From the NCBI GenBank assembly GCA_025890175.1, contig JANPYM010000014.1, positions 629,052 to 693,051 of the forward strand: 64,000 bases of DNA, in the 5' to 3' direction. The DNA comes from Ciborinia camelliae. Its lineage: Eukaryota; Ascomycota; Leotiomycetes; Helotiales; Sclerotiniaceae. The position numbers and the translations under genes are program-made. Below the pieces are notes generated by a model that was given only the letters and a program-made list of their open reading frames with translations, was not told where the DNA came from and ran no database searches. This document shows positions 33,161 to 46,431 of this stretch, piece by piece. How positions within the stretch are numbered: the first letter of the stretch is position 1; the number at the start of each line of letters is the position of its first letter.

Positions 33161-36100
33161 TCACATGGCCGAGAAGCCCAATTTCCCAAAAAGACTATCC
33201 ATCGCAACCCACTGTCTCCCACATTTATCCAGATATTTCTCCACGACACTTTTCAGCGTGCCGAACCGAACCCGGTTATGTTCTGCTAATGCTGAGACCA
33301 GTTCTATATCATTATAAGATTAGTTTAGTTTTCGACACATGAAAAATAGAACGGGAATAGAATCTTACCTTTCTCTGTACCCCTCGCATTACCCTTCGCC
33401 TTTTCCACATCAAACAAACTAGAAAAGTACAAAAGTTGATTGTACATCATTTTTTCCGTATATTCATATCTCATTTTCCCCAGGCATCCTTGAGCCAAGC
33501 CCTTTGGTCCCAAACATCTATGTCCATAGACACTCATTTGTCTCGTGCGGTTACCGCATGCTTGATCATCGCATACAAGCCAACCTTCGTAATATTTACA
33601 TGTCTCTTGACGGATTTGATGTTCGAGTTGGGTCATGATGGAAAGGGTTGAGAGAATGGAGCCACAGCGACAGATGATGCCGGATGGAGAACAATTTTCC
33701 GTACTGTTGAGGAGACCTTCGAATCCAAAAGTAGCTTTGCAGGATCGACAGCGAAGAGTGAGGCGACTGGAATCTTTGAAGCGTACAGAGTCATCAATTT
33801 GACTTTCGAGGGGATGAATCTCTGCTTCGTGGCTGCCTGATGAGGTATTGTTGTTGATGCTATATTTACGTGCATCGAGTCCGAGACAATCAGCCAGATG
33901 TACTGTATCAGTACCGGAAATGTTTGCGCACAATCGCTCGACAGGTGGGAAAATTTGTTTGTAGAGATACCATTCTACATCTGGCTTGAGATCCGAATCA
34001 CGCTTCATCACATCTTGAGGTGTAAATGAGCGTTTAGCGGCATTTTCAGATGTTTTCCCTTCGCCTGTCACGATGTAGGCGATAACATCATCCTTTCGGA
34101 CTTGTTTCCCCTTAGCCAATTCCCGTAAAGCGACCTGAACTTGCGGCATATTGTCAGCATTAGGATAATCCTTAGGGGCTTTTCCGAGTTTTGTGTAGAT
34201 TGTATATTTCTGGACTGGAACCTTCCCCTCCCTCATTTTTGTTGAAATATCACGAAGGTAATCGTGAATTCGAGCGACGACAGCTTCTGCGTCATCACCA
34301 GATAGAATTTCATTCAAAAGTTGAGATGAGACCTCCTTTGACAGATTACAGTATTCACGACGTTTCATATCCAAACCCTTAACTTCCATCTTATCAATGA
34401 ATTTTCCATCAACTTGTACAAGATTAATGGCAGCATATTTCTTCTTCGCTTGAAGTAAGATGCGTCTGAACACATTGTCGATATCAATTTCCAGCAACTT
34501 ATACCGGTCGTTGACAGATCTTTTGAAGTCATTTCCAACGGCAAGGGCATCTTGAATATTATCGACGTTGGCATTAATCATAACGGAATCCGTATCACCA
34601 TAGATGACTTGTAAAGATTTACTCTCGGCCAGATCTTTGGTACTGCGAAGAATCTCACGACCCTTGTATGTTGTAAGGACCGCAAGTGGTCGGGCATAGA
34701 ACCTGGATTTGGTGTATCCCAAACAACCGTACATAGAGTTGGCAGTAAGCTTCAATGCCAATTGCTTAATATCCCAAGTTGCCAACTGTTCTGAGGTGGC
34801 ATGCTTGTCTTTCATAAGACTTTTGACTTGTCGACGTCGACTGACGAGTGTGGCAATGAGTTTTGGCAAGATACCTTGGTCCTGGTCTGTTGGCACTTCT
34901 GGCACACGATCCTCATCATCAGACTAGACATGTTAGTACAATAAATATTGCTATTCCCAGGAAAGATGAGAGCATACCAAATTTAGCCTATCGACTGTGG
35001 TAAAGCAGATATTGAATTCCTGGATGATACTTGGATACAAGGAATTGAAATCCATGACAAGGACAAATTTATCGTATAAACCTTTCTCGGGCTCGAATAC
35101 TAGACCTCCCTTGTACTTATCCTTCTTCTTCACATCCCCACTTTCTTCATCAACATGCTCTTCCTCTGCTTGCTGTCTGCCCTTGAAAACAGCTTTGTCG
35201 GGACAGATGTACTTATTACGATGAAACTCATGTAACAAAATATATTCGTTGCGTTCAGCTCGAGTACCAGTAAGTGTTCTTGCCCAAGAGTTTCCAGCCA
35301 AGTTAGTGAGGACTTTGGTTAAAGGAAGCATTTGAACCTTCAAGGCAAGAGCCGCAATAAAGTACGTATCCGCTTCGCAATGGCTGACATAGTCCATTAA
35401 TCCATCCTTATTAGTAGCCCATGTCTTTAAAGCAGCCTCGTTGTCGATTTCTCGACGATTGGCACCCGAAAGATAGAGGCTGCACATCTCTGTAAGAGTC
35501 CAAGATGTACATTTCGTCATCGTTGATTTTCCCATGTCGTTGGCCAAGTCACACATGAGACGGCCTGACATTAGCGAACGCTCTGCAAAGAAATTTCCTC
35601 CCATCTTTCCCATGGAGCCGGGCCATTGGGTACGTCTCATACGACCGATACGTGACCATTGTGGGGTCTTTCTGGCCTGAAATCGACTTAACAAGATACT
35701 GAAATCAACACCTTCCAATTGATGGCCAACAAGAACATCGGGATCAACTAAATCCAGACGGGCAAGGAAGAAGCTCAAAATCTCATTCTCCTGCTTAACT
35801 AGCTTAACAAGCCCTATCGAACGTTGTTTAACTATCCCTTCGAATCCGATGGGGAAGTGTGATCCGTTCGGCCGCATGACAGTAAAAGTTTGACAAGGCA
35901 GTTTTTCTGGTGGGGTGGTGTCGCTCAGTGAAACATTTTGATAGATACGTGCACTGATTGCGAGAATTTCTTGTTTGTTTTCCTTTACATTGAAGACAGT
36001 GCGTAATGCAATGCTCATCAGAGTCAAGGGTGGAGCTTCAAGGTTATCGGACTCGCTGATGGGAGTAATGAGGTTTGGTTTTGAAACCTGAACTTCTAAT

Positions 36101-37792
36101 TTGCAGTGAGAAGAATTTTTAAGAGCTCCGAAATCTGCATCTTCAATTTTTAACCAACATGGACCCATGATGTTCTTCCAGAGAACAAATTGTTCAAAAA
36201 GAGGAGTATTTGATCCAAATACATGGGAGAAAGTTGAGCCGGTTTGCTGGTCAGTAGGTAAAGCAGGTTCTAGAATGGTCAGTCAGGTAGCTAAATTATC
36301 AGACTCTGCACTTACTGGAGTAGGGATATAACAACTTCAAATATTCGCCCTCCTTTGGTATATTGGGCAACTCGAAGGCGTACTTTCTAGTGCAGGGTTT
36401 GATTTTGTGCATTCCAACGTTCATCTTGGTCATCATATCGTCTACTTCTTCGTATAAATCCTTCATATCCACCTCGTCGGTTGTATCCCGACCATGACGT
36501 TGACGATATTGTCGTGGAAGGAAGAAAAGCTTTCTGAGGATGTTATCAACCTTTACAAAACAACTAACAAAATTATCTGTCTTCTTGTTCTTAACTTTTC
36601 CAAAAAGACATAAACTGCCATTGATTTCTGTGTAATCAGTCCAAAACATATGAAGGCTTCCATCTTCTTCAATTGCGTCGTTATAGTCGAGCTTTCCGAA
36701 AGACATTGTCTCTGATGGTTGGCTGCTGTTCATAACGTTTAATCGTTGCGTAACATCATTCCAGGATGACGCATCAACATCGTCAATTGGGCCGCGGGGC
36801 GGCGATGACGTTGCTGGTGTTTGATACACCTCCTTTTTCAGCTTGGGTGGGGGCCTAGTTCCAGAAATATTGACGCTGGTAGCTGTAATACCATCGGCTT
36901 GAGCAACCTCCATCATGTCTTCATCCTCTTCCTCTTCCTTAACACTAATATGAAGTTTTCTTTGGACAGCTTTCGCCACGGGAGATGAGGGTTGCGGCTC
37001 ATCCATTGGCATATCATCATCGTCAATTCCTGCCATAAAATCATCATCATCGCCCGCATAAATAGGAGGGCTCGACGGTGCAGTCGTAGGAATAGCGGAT
37101 CGACTATCCGCTACCTTGGTTCTTTTTGATGTATGACGGGAATCGTTTAATGATGGCGATAGAGCTCTCGTCCTCCTCTTCTCCTGTGTCCTACTGGCTC
37201 TTGAAGGTTGGGCTTTCGGTCGAGGAACGTTCGTATCTACCTGCCCTAATAGACCCTCCAAGAAATCCTCATCCGCTTTGGTTTTGACGGGCTGTCACAA
37301 TTAGCGATGCGTAGACAGATCACGCTAATTCCAATTACCTTTGGTTTCTGCTGAGCGGCTGCCGGTCCTTTCGTGAAATAATTGCTAATGCCTTTGTCCA
37401 TACTCTCCTTTTTGGCCTTCTCTTCCTCACGTTTCCGCTTTGCTATGAAACTGTCAGGTATGCCTTCAGTATGCAGACCTCGAAAACATACCAGCTTTCC
37501 CATTCTTTCCCTTCACAGGAAGCTCTTCTTCACTCTCACTACCGTAGCCCTGTCTGTGATCCCGATCCCAATCCTCGCGGCCATCGTCTGCATAACCTTC
37601 ACCGTTGTCGTCGATAACGAAATCATCTTGATCTAAACGATTCCTTACGACCTTCTTGTAACCTTCTTCGTCAACCTCCTCATATAAGTCTTCCTCTTGG
37701 TGGACTTGATAAGTATCGAGACGTTTCTTTCCAGACTCTCGAAGAGCACGAAGTTCTGCGAACTTCGCTCGTGCAGAAGCGGCTTTCGACAT
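33161..37792 (-). CDS. POL1: DNA polymerase alpha catalytic subunit
   Basis: Six exons (37792-37492, 37442-37339, 37291-36316, 36269-34978, 34923-33369, 33303-33161) give 1456 residues, close to the ~1470 of yeast Pol1. The acidic N-terminus holds SNYFTKG (a short conserved motif) and disordered linkers. The inactive exonuclease-like domain follows, then B-family motifs A (DFNSLYPSI, near residue 867), B (KLTANSMYGC, near 949) and C (YGDTDS, near 999). The C-terminus has two Cys4 clusters (CRSCKATF...CRCG; CDDQACGN...HRCLG...GC). One binds a zinc, the other a metal center; together they recruit the B subunit and primase. Replicative initiation depends on this enzyme. The last exon, ending KLGFSAM, follows a 65-base intron. 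Divergent from the PPR gene. Confidence 0.97.
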
Positions 37793-37996
37793 TGTGATTT
37801 CACGGGATGATTTGGACCGATGCTAGAAGGGAGGGTTTGGTTGACTATAACATTAAAAAAGGAAAAATGTACTATGTTAAAGGAAAAGTATAGTAATTGG
37901 AACCTTTTCCACACGTATGTATGTATATGTTTGTGTAAATACTAGGTATGTACAAGTATGAGTTCTGGAAATTATAAAGTGGAGGGGAGGATTGAT

Positions 37997-38042
37997 ACGC
38001 GAATTGGGGAAGGGGAATTTCAGACGCGACTTCATAACGCGA
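37997..38042. promoter_or_regulatory. cluster of three ACGCGA (MCB-like) sites
   Basis: ACGCGA lies at 37997-38002, 38024-38029 and 38037-38042, 205-250 bases upstream of the POL1 start codon on the opposite strand. The ACGCG core is the MBF site of replication genes in yeasts, so cell-cycle control of POL1 is likely but inferred. It also lies upstream of the divergent PPR gene. Confidence 0.55.
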
Positions 38043-38225
38043 ATCCTTGTAAAACTCTCAACACGAAAAGTTGATTACTACAAGGTGCCCAGGTGGTGTT
38101 GTAGCTGACTAATATTGATATATACGGATTATTCTAAGGCCGCTCCGGCATAAAAAAAGAGAATCACAACGGCGAAAGGGTTGAATGAGATTTATTATTA
38201 TTAGAGCTTTGAAATTGCCAGAAAA

Positions 38226-40474
38226 ATGTTTACATGTCGATCATGTACGAGGAGGTGCCTGCAAGCACTCATCGGAGACTCAGCGATTCAAACTACAAAT
38301 CCACAACTCATAATTCCGCAGAGACAACTTTATAGATCATTTGCCTCAAATGCGACGGATTCAGAAAGTTTTACCTATAAACCCATCACACAAGATGAAG
38401 AGAGTTCCGAGCCAACGAAGAGTAGATCTGCCCAAAGACAGGACTGGCTAGATTCGAGAGGACAAAGGCCTGTGGACAAAAAACCTGCCGCAATCGATCC
38501 AAGAATTGATGATAAGTTTATTTGGAAGCTTAAACAACTGCAAGATCCCTTGCAGCTCGCCAACTACATACGAAAACTTCTCTCGGATGATGATTTTGAG
38601 AAGGCGTTACTCTATGTACGATCTGCAAGCAAAAATGTTGAATGCGTTGTCAGTTGGAATCATTTGATTGAGTGGCAGTTCAGCAAAGGACTGTTGAACC
38701 CGGCAATTAAAACATTTAACGAGGTGTGTTACAACTGGTATAGATATTTACGGGAGTCCTGTTGACCTTATAATCGCAGATGAAAAAACGAGCACAGTAT
38801 CCAGATGCCCAAACCTATACCATCATATTCAAAGGCTGTAGTGATAGCCCATATACCAAACAAGCCTTCGAGAAGGGTTTGGCGATATATACCTCGATGC
38901 TTTCCACTGGCTCTCGGCTAAAGCCAAATACTATTCACATGAATGCAGTTCTTCGTCTCTGCGCAAGGGCGGGCGAAGAAGAAGCTTTGCTGGGAATCGC
39001 TGGTCAAATGCCCACCCAAGGTATCGGTGCACCAGATAACTTTACTTTCACAACCATATTAAACGCCTTTCGCATGAAAGCTCTTGGCAATCGCGACATG
39101 CCTGAAGGTGATTTTTCAAAGCTCAAACATAAAATGATAGATAGTGCGCATCGAATGTGGGGAGACATCTATACGCGTTGGCGCAAAGGCGATATAATGG
39201 TTGATGAAGAGCTTGTCTGTGCTATGGGCCGGACATTGTTACTTGGTTCGGAAGAAGACAATGATGACATTCTATCTCTCGTTGAGCAGACTATGAATGT
39301 GCGACGCCAAATGCCTCGCCGAGGTACCAAGTCTCGGCAGAAAATTGAGCCATCCCTTCAAGGACAGTCTAGACCCGATAATAAGGGGTTAACCGAAATA
39401 GAAGGTGGTGATAATGGCACGACGAAAGATTATCCTGAAGATATATTTAACAGCTCTAGTACTGCATTGGCTTCATTGCCTAAATCGCATGTTTATGCTA
39501 CACCGGGGCCGAACACAATGTCTATGATACTCAAGGCATTATTAAACCTATCAAAGAAGGAACCTGCAACAAAATACTGGCAACTCTTCACAAAAGAAAT
39601 GGGCATTGTACCCGATCAAGATAATTACCATATGTACCTAAGAATCCTCCGACTCTCCCGATCGAGTCGCGAGGCCCTGGAGCTTTTACTGGAAATGCCC
39701 AAAGAGTCCTTAAAATCCGAAACCTTCCGCTTCGCCATGACTGCCTGCCAGCGCGACAAAAATAACCCCAACGTCTTTGCCACCGCCGGCAAAATCCTCG
39801 ACATCATGCAAATGAACCTCGAAGTCCCTGACATCAAGGCCTTAGTCACCTACATGGATACTTCCATTTCCTCCTCCTTCACGCGACAAGCATCAGGCAA
39901 CCCACCCACCAAATACCAACAAGGCAAACAAATCATGCGCGCTCTCGACCGTGTAGGTCCATCCTATCTTAACATCCGATCCCTCGTCATGTACGGAAAC
40001 CCTACCGCCACCGACTATGACCGCTTCCAAAACGAAGATTTCAAAAACGAAGTCCTCGTCCTCATCCGCCGCATGATAGGCGCCTACGATCTCCTCATGG
40101 ACAAAGGCCTTGTCTCCCGAGACACATACGGAGAATTACTCGGCCGCCGCAACAAACTCGCAGCCTATGAACGCCGCGTCGGTCCCCCCCACGATGGATC
40201 CAAAACACGCTCAAGTAGCCACCGATACAAGCTCGAACCAGAACAAGAACAAGAAGAAGAACCAAACCATGGACCGGTCGATCGTCGCACCCACGAATTT
40301 TCCAAAATGCAGTTCCGAAACGCGGTGAAGGAGGGCTTGGCACCATTGGCAGCTACTCAGGGATATGTAGGCCGTGTTCAACCATTTGCGAATAGGAAGT
40401 CAAGTATTGGTGGGGCTCCTGCATCATTTGCAAACAGAAAGGCAAAAACTGTGACACCTACTGCCAGTCTTTGA
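38226..40474 (+). CDS. mitochondrial pentatricopeptide-repeat protein
   Basis: Two exons (38226-38723, 38780-40474) give 730 residues. The N-terminus (MFTCRSCTRRCLQAL, later RQLYRSFASN) is basic and acid-poor, as in a mitochondrial targeting peptide. From about residue 110 there are helical pairs of PPR type: SWNHLIEWQFSKGLLNPAIKTFNEM, YPDAQTYTIIFKGC, PNTIHMNAVLRLCARAG and PDNFTFTTILNAF, spaced about 35 residues. Such proteins bind organellar RNA and support mitochondrial mRNA or rRNA handling. The final ~150 residues are basic (RDTYGELLGRRNKLAAYERRVG). I cannot assign it to one named yeast PPR factor. Codon third positions shift toward C from about 39650 on. Shares a 433-base intergenic region with POL1. 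Confidence 0.85.
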
Positions 40475-40980
40475 TTGCATTAGATATGATATGATATAAT
40501 TATCATTGCATGGTGCGCAAAAGGTCATTGACATGAATATCGTATATTGTACACTATTACCTCTTATGAAAATACTCAACTTGTACAATACTCAAACTAC
40601 TCATGCAATATACCCATTTAAAATACAAAAAATCAATCAATTCATCCACTTCACAATCAAATGGAAAGCAAAGATAAGATGAAATCCAATTGCATTCATC
40701 TCCACTATGGATTAAGTCTAATAATGACAAATTCTGGGGGCTATCTAATTAACGTCTGATGTGACGACACCTATTGGGAAATGAATATCTTCAATATAAC
40801 AATATGAACATGTCCTTCCGATGGTGATAATAATGTCTTCTCTTACAGCCGCACCATATCAATATCCTTCTCATTCTCGGCCTTTGTTCCTTCAAGCGAT
40901 ACTTCACTCAATAACAATAATCGCATCTCACTCATCCCATCCACTCAACCATATGATATGACAACCCATTGATGCCTCCG
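40475..40980. other. intergenic, convergent 3' ends
   Basis: Lies between the PPR gene's 3' end (+) and the large repeat gene's 3' end (-). AT-rich, no coding signal. Confidence 0.5.
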
Positions 40981-43900
40981 TCAAACATTGTCATCTAACG
41001 ATGAATCATAACTACTTCTCAAACAATACTTACTAACCTTCATCTTTTCCAACACCTCTCCAAACCCCTCACTAGTCTCCGTTTCATCCCCACTCATGTA
41101 TCCACTGGACAAGTTTCCCGGTGTTTGAACCCTCAGAATTGGATTCGAGATTTTCTGTTCCTCTTTCGCCGGACTATATACTGCTCCCGAAGGCGTGACA
41201 ATTCTCGGGGTATGGATATGTCTTTCTCCCAGTTTGGGGGTCGGGATTGATGGAAGTGGAGATCGTGGAGGAGAACACCGGTCCAAAAATGGACGGGTTG
41301 AGGTCGAGGACATCATTCCTCGAGAGTGGAAGATATTAACCAAGGTAGGAACTCGCCTTGGATCGGTTTTCGCGATGGTCGGAGGACAAACTTCGTTGTC
41401 TATATATTCTTGAGAAACTGTTTCTACACGAATGGAGACATCCTCGATCTTGTTCTCTTTTTCTATAGGGAGATCCTTGGGATCACTATTATCGATAGTA
41501 GAGAGGTTCAATTGTTCCGTGTTGGATGCTGATACAGACAAGTTTTCGAGGCCTGGCTGGCTGTATACAGATGATGCTGTACAGGCAGAAGCATTCCGTA
41601 TACTTTCGACCTTTGCACAAGGACCCCTCAAAAGGCCTGACCCAAACCCTGCTTCCTCTGCTTCCTCTTCGAAAGCTGACTTGGTCAAGTTCATACTATA
41701 AAGATGAGTATCTACTTTGTAATTAGTCAAAGCATCGGTGGGTTCTGGAAGCAGCACTGTAAAAGCATCGCTGGAAAATGCGGCTATATTTTCATCAACC
41801 TGACTGGGAGATGATTTCGAATCACCGCAACCTGCATTTTCCTCGTATAAATCGGCATTTTCGAAAGGTTGTATATATATACTCTCATTCGATTTAACTG
41901 ACGACACAACCACAGGATTGTCTTCATTGTTCAGCATCCCCTGGAATAATGGAGCCTTCATGTTCTCTCCACAAATTGCATTTGAACGCTCTCTCCGATG
42001 GATTACATCTCTGTCGAAGTCAAAAATGATATTTTCATTCGTATTCTTCGCATTCGAGTCTATGCTTTCCGTATCTTTTGAAGGATCTGATACTTCATGG
42101 ACAATTGGGATTCCACAATCTTTGTCCTCGCCAGATGCGTCAGCAACTCGTGAAAATTCAAAAAGAGGTGTGATAGATGGTTTCGAGCCTTTTCTAGTTT
42201 CTTTTTCAACAATCTCAATCCCTAGAGACGTGTTGTCATCATCCGAATAAAATTCGTCAATCCATATGCTGTTAGAAGAAGCTTGGGCAAAAAGCTCGTC
42301 TGCCATATCTTGAGCAGCCTGAGGAGCTTTTTGGGTTGATTCGGATTCTCGATTATCATCTTTAGACTCGGCCCAGGCTTTTGTTGCGGTCCTTCGATCG
42401 AACCGGAAATCATTTTCAACGTGCTGTATCTTGCTAGTTGAATTAATTTCATCGAGGGTATCCAAATATTGCAGAATTTGCTTGGAGCCTCGCAAAAGTG
42501 GACTGGGTCTATCAGAGTTGTTTCCCATGAACAGTTCGGCAAAAAAATCGTTTTCCGATTTTTGAGGAGTTCCAGCCTCTACGCAAAGACTCATGTCATT
42601 GCTCCCAGAATTATTCTCACCAATGAGGTCCTGAATTCCCTCTTGTGGTTGTATTTCAGGTGAAGAGCTTCGAAGTGATTCCGTGGCGACAAGTTGGAAG
42701 TCATTCTCTAAATCGGAAAAGTCAGGCAGATCGTGCTCGTCTTCATCCCGATCATTTAGTGGCGAGAGTGTTGGTTTCCATGCGGGCTCGCGGGCTCTAT
42801 AAACTGGTTCAACAACTTCAGGCTGAGCTTCGACACGAAATCTTCGTTCAGAAGAACTGTAAATAACTTTGGAATACTCGCCATTGTTTATTCTTGAAAT
42901 GTCAGCTGTTGCCAGATCTTCGTTTTCATACATTTGTGTTCGAGCCCATCTAGTCTTCGTTTCTGGGTAGTCAACACGAACATTCCGCTCTATCTCAGGT
43001 TCCAGGAAATCCACGCAGACATAACTGTCGGGTGAATCGATAACATCCCCCCACGCAAAAGCCCGAAAACGGCGTTCGGAGGCATTGTATCTGACCTCTG
43101 AAAATTCTCCACGGCTTTGCTGACAAATATCAGCTAATGCGAGATTCTCGTTACTATAGATCTGTGTTCGAGCCGATTGAGTCTGCGTTTCTGGGTAGTC
43201 AACGCGAACACTACTATCAGGTGCTTCAACAACATCACCCCAGGTGTAAACATAAAAACAGCGTTCCGAAGCATTGTATCTGATTTCTGAAAACTCGCCA
43301 CGGTTCTCTTGGTTCATATCATTCATTGCGAGATCACTGTTGTCGTAAATTTCTGTTCGAGCCCATCGAGTCTTTGTTTCTGGGTATCTAACCCTAACAC
43401 TAAGGTCTTTCTCTGGTTTAGGAAGTTTTCCCCATAGATGAACATAAATGGAAGATTCTTCTGGACAATATGTTATTGTATCCGAATACTCGCCTTTGTT
43501 TTGCTTGCGAATGTCCGAAAGTGCAAGGCTTCCTGTTGGAAAGTATTGTACGTGACGCCATTTCGTCTCCGATTGAGGATACCTGACATATATGGGGCCC
43601 GCCAAGAACTCTATGTTCTTGAATGAGCTTATGTTTTTGCGTATCATTGTGACAGCTGGTGCTTCATCCAAGGTTTTGATACAAAGATTTTCAACGGTCT
43701 TGGAGAAATTGTCTAGGTTCTGGTCAGAACTGAGGCTATATTTATACTCAAGTTCACTTGGATAAATTTCCTCCTTTGGAAGCTCTTCATCCCATTCTTC
43801 TGTCGCCGCTTCCGAGAAAGATGAAAGGTGCAGGTTCTTCGTCATCTTGTCTACGGTCTGCTTAATACTTCGAGCAATTCTCTCCTGGTCTGAATCCTCG

Positions 43901-45455
43901 CTGACGAAAGGAGTTGTCTCTAAACCTTGACAATTATCTTGACGTTCTTCAGTTTGATTGACAAAAAGAGGGTTAAATTCTTGAATATAGCGTGCAGAAT
44001 TGCGATCAGGAAGTCTAGCTCTGCTTTTAAGCAACTCATTTCGAGATTTTGCCGCATCTTGCCACGTTGGTGGTGAGGGAGCAATTGGATCTTCATGCAA
44101 CAAGCTAGAATCGGAATCAGATGTTACTTCTCGAATTGTGATTATCGGTCGTTTCTCTTCGCGGTATATTCTCTCGGGCCTTTCTGGCTCATCAGCGGAG
44201 AAGAAAATTGATGAAGTTGTATCTGCGGATTGATTGCTGTCAATCGGCGTTAGCTATGGCTTGCAAAATTGGATGAATAGTTACCTTGGACCAGTTTGGC
44301 ATTCAGGGATCATATCTGGACTCAAATCTTTCAAGAAATCAATGGGTTTCGTTGGCTGTAGCTTGTCAGGTGAGGGTGATGGGGAGACAGCTACTCCCTT
44401 TCCCTTGATAATTGCCGGTTCAATGTTGTAGTCATCGAAAGACTTGATTATTGAGCAAAGGTATGAGTCTGGCGTCTTTGATCTGTCTCCGTCTGTTGTC
44501 GGGGTTTGACTTGATAGTTGTTCTTCAGACCCTTCATTTTGTAGTGTCTGTGCTTGACTTGTCCCTGTGACTGAACTGTTAGACACCATTGTTATAGAAT
44601 CTTCAGAGTTGAAAGAGACTCACAGCTGTTTGTGTCGCATCCATCTCGATCATTGAGGAGATTGTCCAGTTGCCGAATCTTGAAATCTGTAAGATTAATT
44701 AGACATGTCTTCAGCGACATCATACAATATATCGATGTACATACTTTCGATTAATTTATTTTGATCAGCTTCGAAATCGTAGGATCCCCTTAATCTTTCG
44801 CTGGGAAGTCTTGATTGTTCATTCGATGTTGATGTATGTGTAGGATGTATGTTATCGGCCTTCAAATCTACCAATTCTTTTGCTAATTTCTCGGCAAATA
44901 CATCCCCTTCACAATACTCTGGCAACTCTTCACCGAGTGGGTTCTCTCGTAAGTTTGCAATGCGTCTAGGGGATACCTTATGAGAGATCGACCCGATTAT
45001 GTTAACAAGACTCTTTCGTCTTTTTGGAAGGAGTTCCGAAGCCACGTCTGTGAAAAACCCATTAGCTTAATGCAGGCGTACTGAGCTCGTCGTTACATAC
45101 TTATTTGCAGTCCTGTTTTCAAGGGAGTTGTGGTGAGAGGTCTTTCATTCTCAGGAGTACCGAATTCACCAGATTTCTTAGAGCGAATGGTTCCAAAGAG
45201 ATCCCATGTTGAATTCTTGCGGCGAATGGGACTACCAGCGCCAGCAGACTGTCCACCCTCGTCTTCTACGTCACTGCTGGGTTTTCCGCGTGACTTCAAG
45301 CTTCTTAAGCTATCAAAAATCTGTCGAGCTTTCTTCTGGGAAGATGTTCGTCCCAAATCTTGGATCTTATGTGAGTTGGGTGTTCGAGGAGTTCGACGAA
45401 GAGGTTTGTTCTCATCGTTCATCTTCTCAGGGGTTTGAAATGATATGGAAGCCAT
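40981..45455 (-). CDS. 1418-residue protein with four unfamiliar ~65-residue repeats
   Basis: Five exons (45455-45101, 45047-44745, 44686-44624, 44564-44285, 44236-40981) give 1418 residues. The N-terminal part is basic and Ser-rich (SSQKKARQIFDSLRSLKS, RRKNSTWDLFGTIRSKKS), as in a cytoskeletal or polarity scaffold. In the long last exon, four tandem repeats span 42805-43593. Each reads roughly VRVDYPET, then TRWART, YxNxxLAxxDI, GEFSEVRYNASERRF and WGDV. The repeat-start tyrosines are 65, 63 and 76 residues apart. The rest is acidic and disordered, with a Pro/Arg-rich C-terminus (RSPLPSIPTPKLGER). I recognise no Pfam-type domain. The last exon could be shortened by an intron at GTTAGT (near 41032), which would change the C-terminus. 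Divergent from the RRM gene. Confidence 0.75.
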
Positions 45456-46431
45456 GTCGGTTTGTCTCGGATTTCAGGTTTTGCCTATATTTCATCAGTT
45501 ACAAAGTACAACATAAACAATGCTCGTATATGGATCACAATGAGCATAAGAAGAATGGAGAGGTGCTTAGATTTAAAGAATATACAAAGAAACCTCGAAC
45601 TTACTTATAATTTAACCAAAAATTTCCAAAAGAAATCAACATGTAAGCATTGTTGGGTTTGTTTGTTAATTGACGAGAATCAAAAGAGAAATGAGACTTT
45701 TAAGACTTCGAGTGAAAAATATCCTACAATTAGGAAACAGAAGGAGCAAAACAATAAAAATAATGACATTCGTACCTACCTTTAAGTATAGCAATCAATG
45801 TTTTTTTCTTGAAATAGGAAAGGGGGGGTTCACCAATAGGATGGATGTATATACTTAGGTATTTATACACTTCAAAACCTACTGTAATCGTTCAATACGG
45901 ACAGACCAAACAATGAGATCAGACGAGACTATACAATTTGAACAGAATCAACTCAGAATTGTTGTAAAAGGGTTTGAATCCATTGATATCCATACGGAGC
46001 ACCAAATGATATGGGTACCAGGTAATTATTGATGGGTGCGTACGGGTGCGAGATCAAAAATCCCCTATAAAAAGTGACGCGGCCGCCTCTTCCGCTTTGC
46101 CCCGGCCATTCATGATCATCTTACCAAGATACCTCTACTTTCATACGGAGCCGCGGCCGCTTTGACATCCCATCATTCGCGTACTCCGCCATTTGGGTCC
46201 TCAAACTTTCGCGACCTGACCTCAATATAAGATTGATTGATTTACTTACCATTACCACTTCACTTCATCCCTCTCACCTTCTCCGCCATCCAACCTTAGA
46301 AGTATTTTAATATATCTCTGAAGTTACTCATCCTCGTTTTTGAATATTATTTCACGAGGATTCCAGCCAATTTATTTACCCTTTCCTTTCTTCAACCCAA
46401 TAAGAGGCAGTTGCAGCTTATTTACAGCATA
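45456..46431. other. divergent promoter region, repeat protein / RRM gene
   Basis: 975 bases separate two divergent start codons. Two GCGGCCGC octamers stand in otherwise AT-rich DNA (separate entry). No coding frame recognised. Confidence 0.5.
46079..46160. promoter_or_regulatory. pair of GCGGCCGC palindromes
   Basis: GCGGCCGC lies at 46079-46086 and 46153-46160, 74 bases apart, within 360 bases of the RRM gene start. CGG/CCG half-sites are the preferred targets of fungal Zn2Cys6 factors. The role is inferred. Confidence 0.35.

Noticed and set aside
42222..42542. 106-codon alternative minus frame inside the repeat-protein exon
   Set aside because: Out-of-frame shadow of the large 40981-45455 gene.
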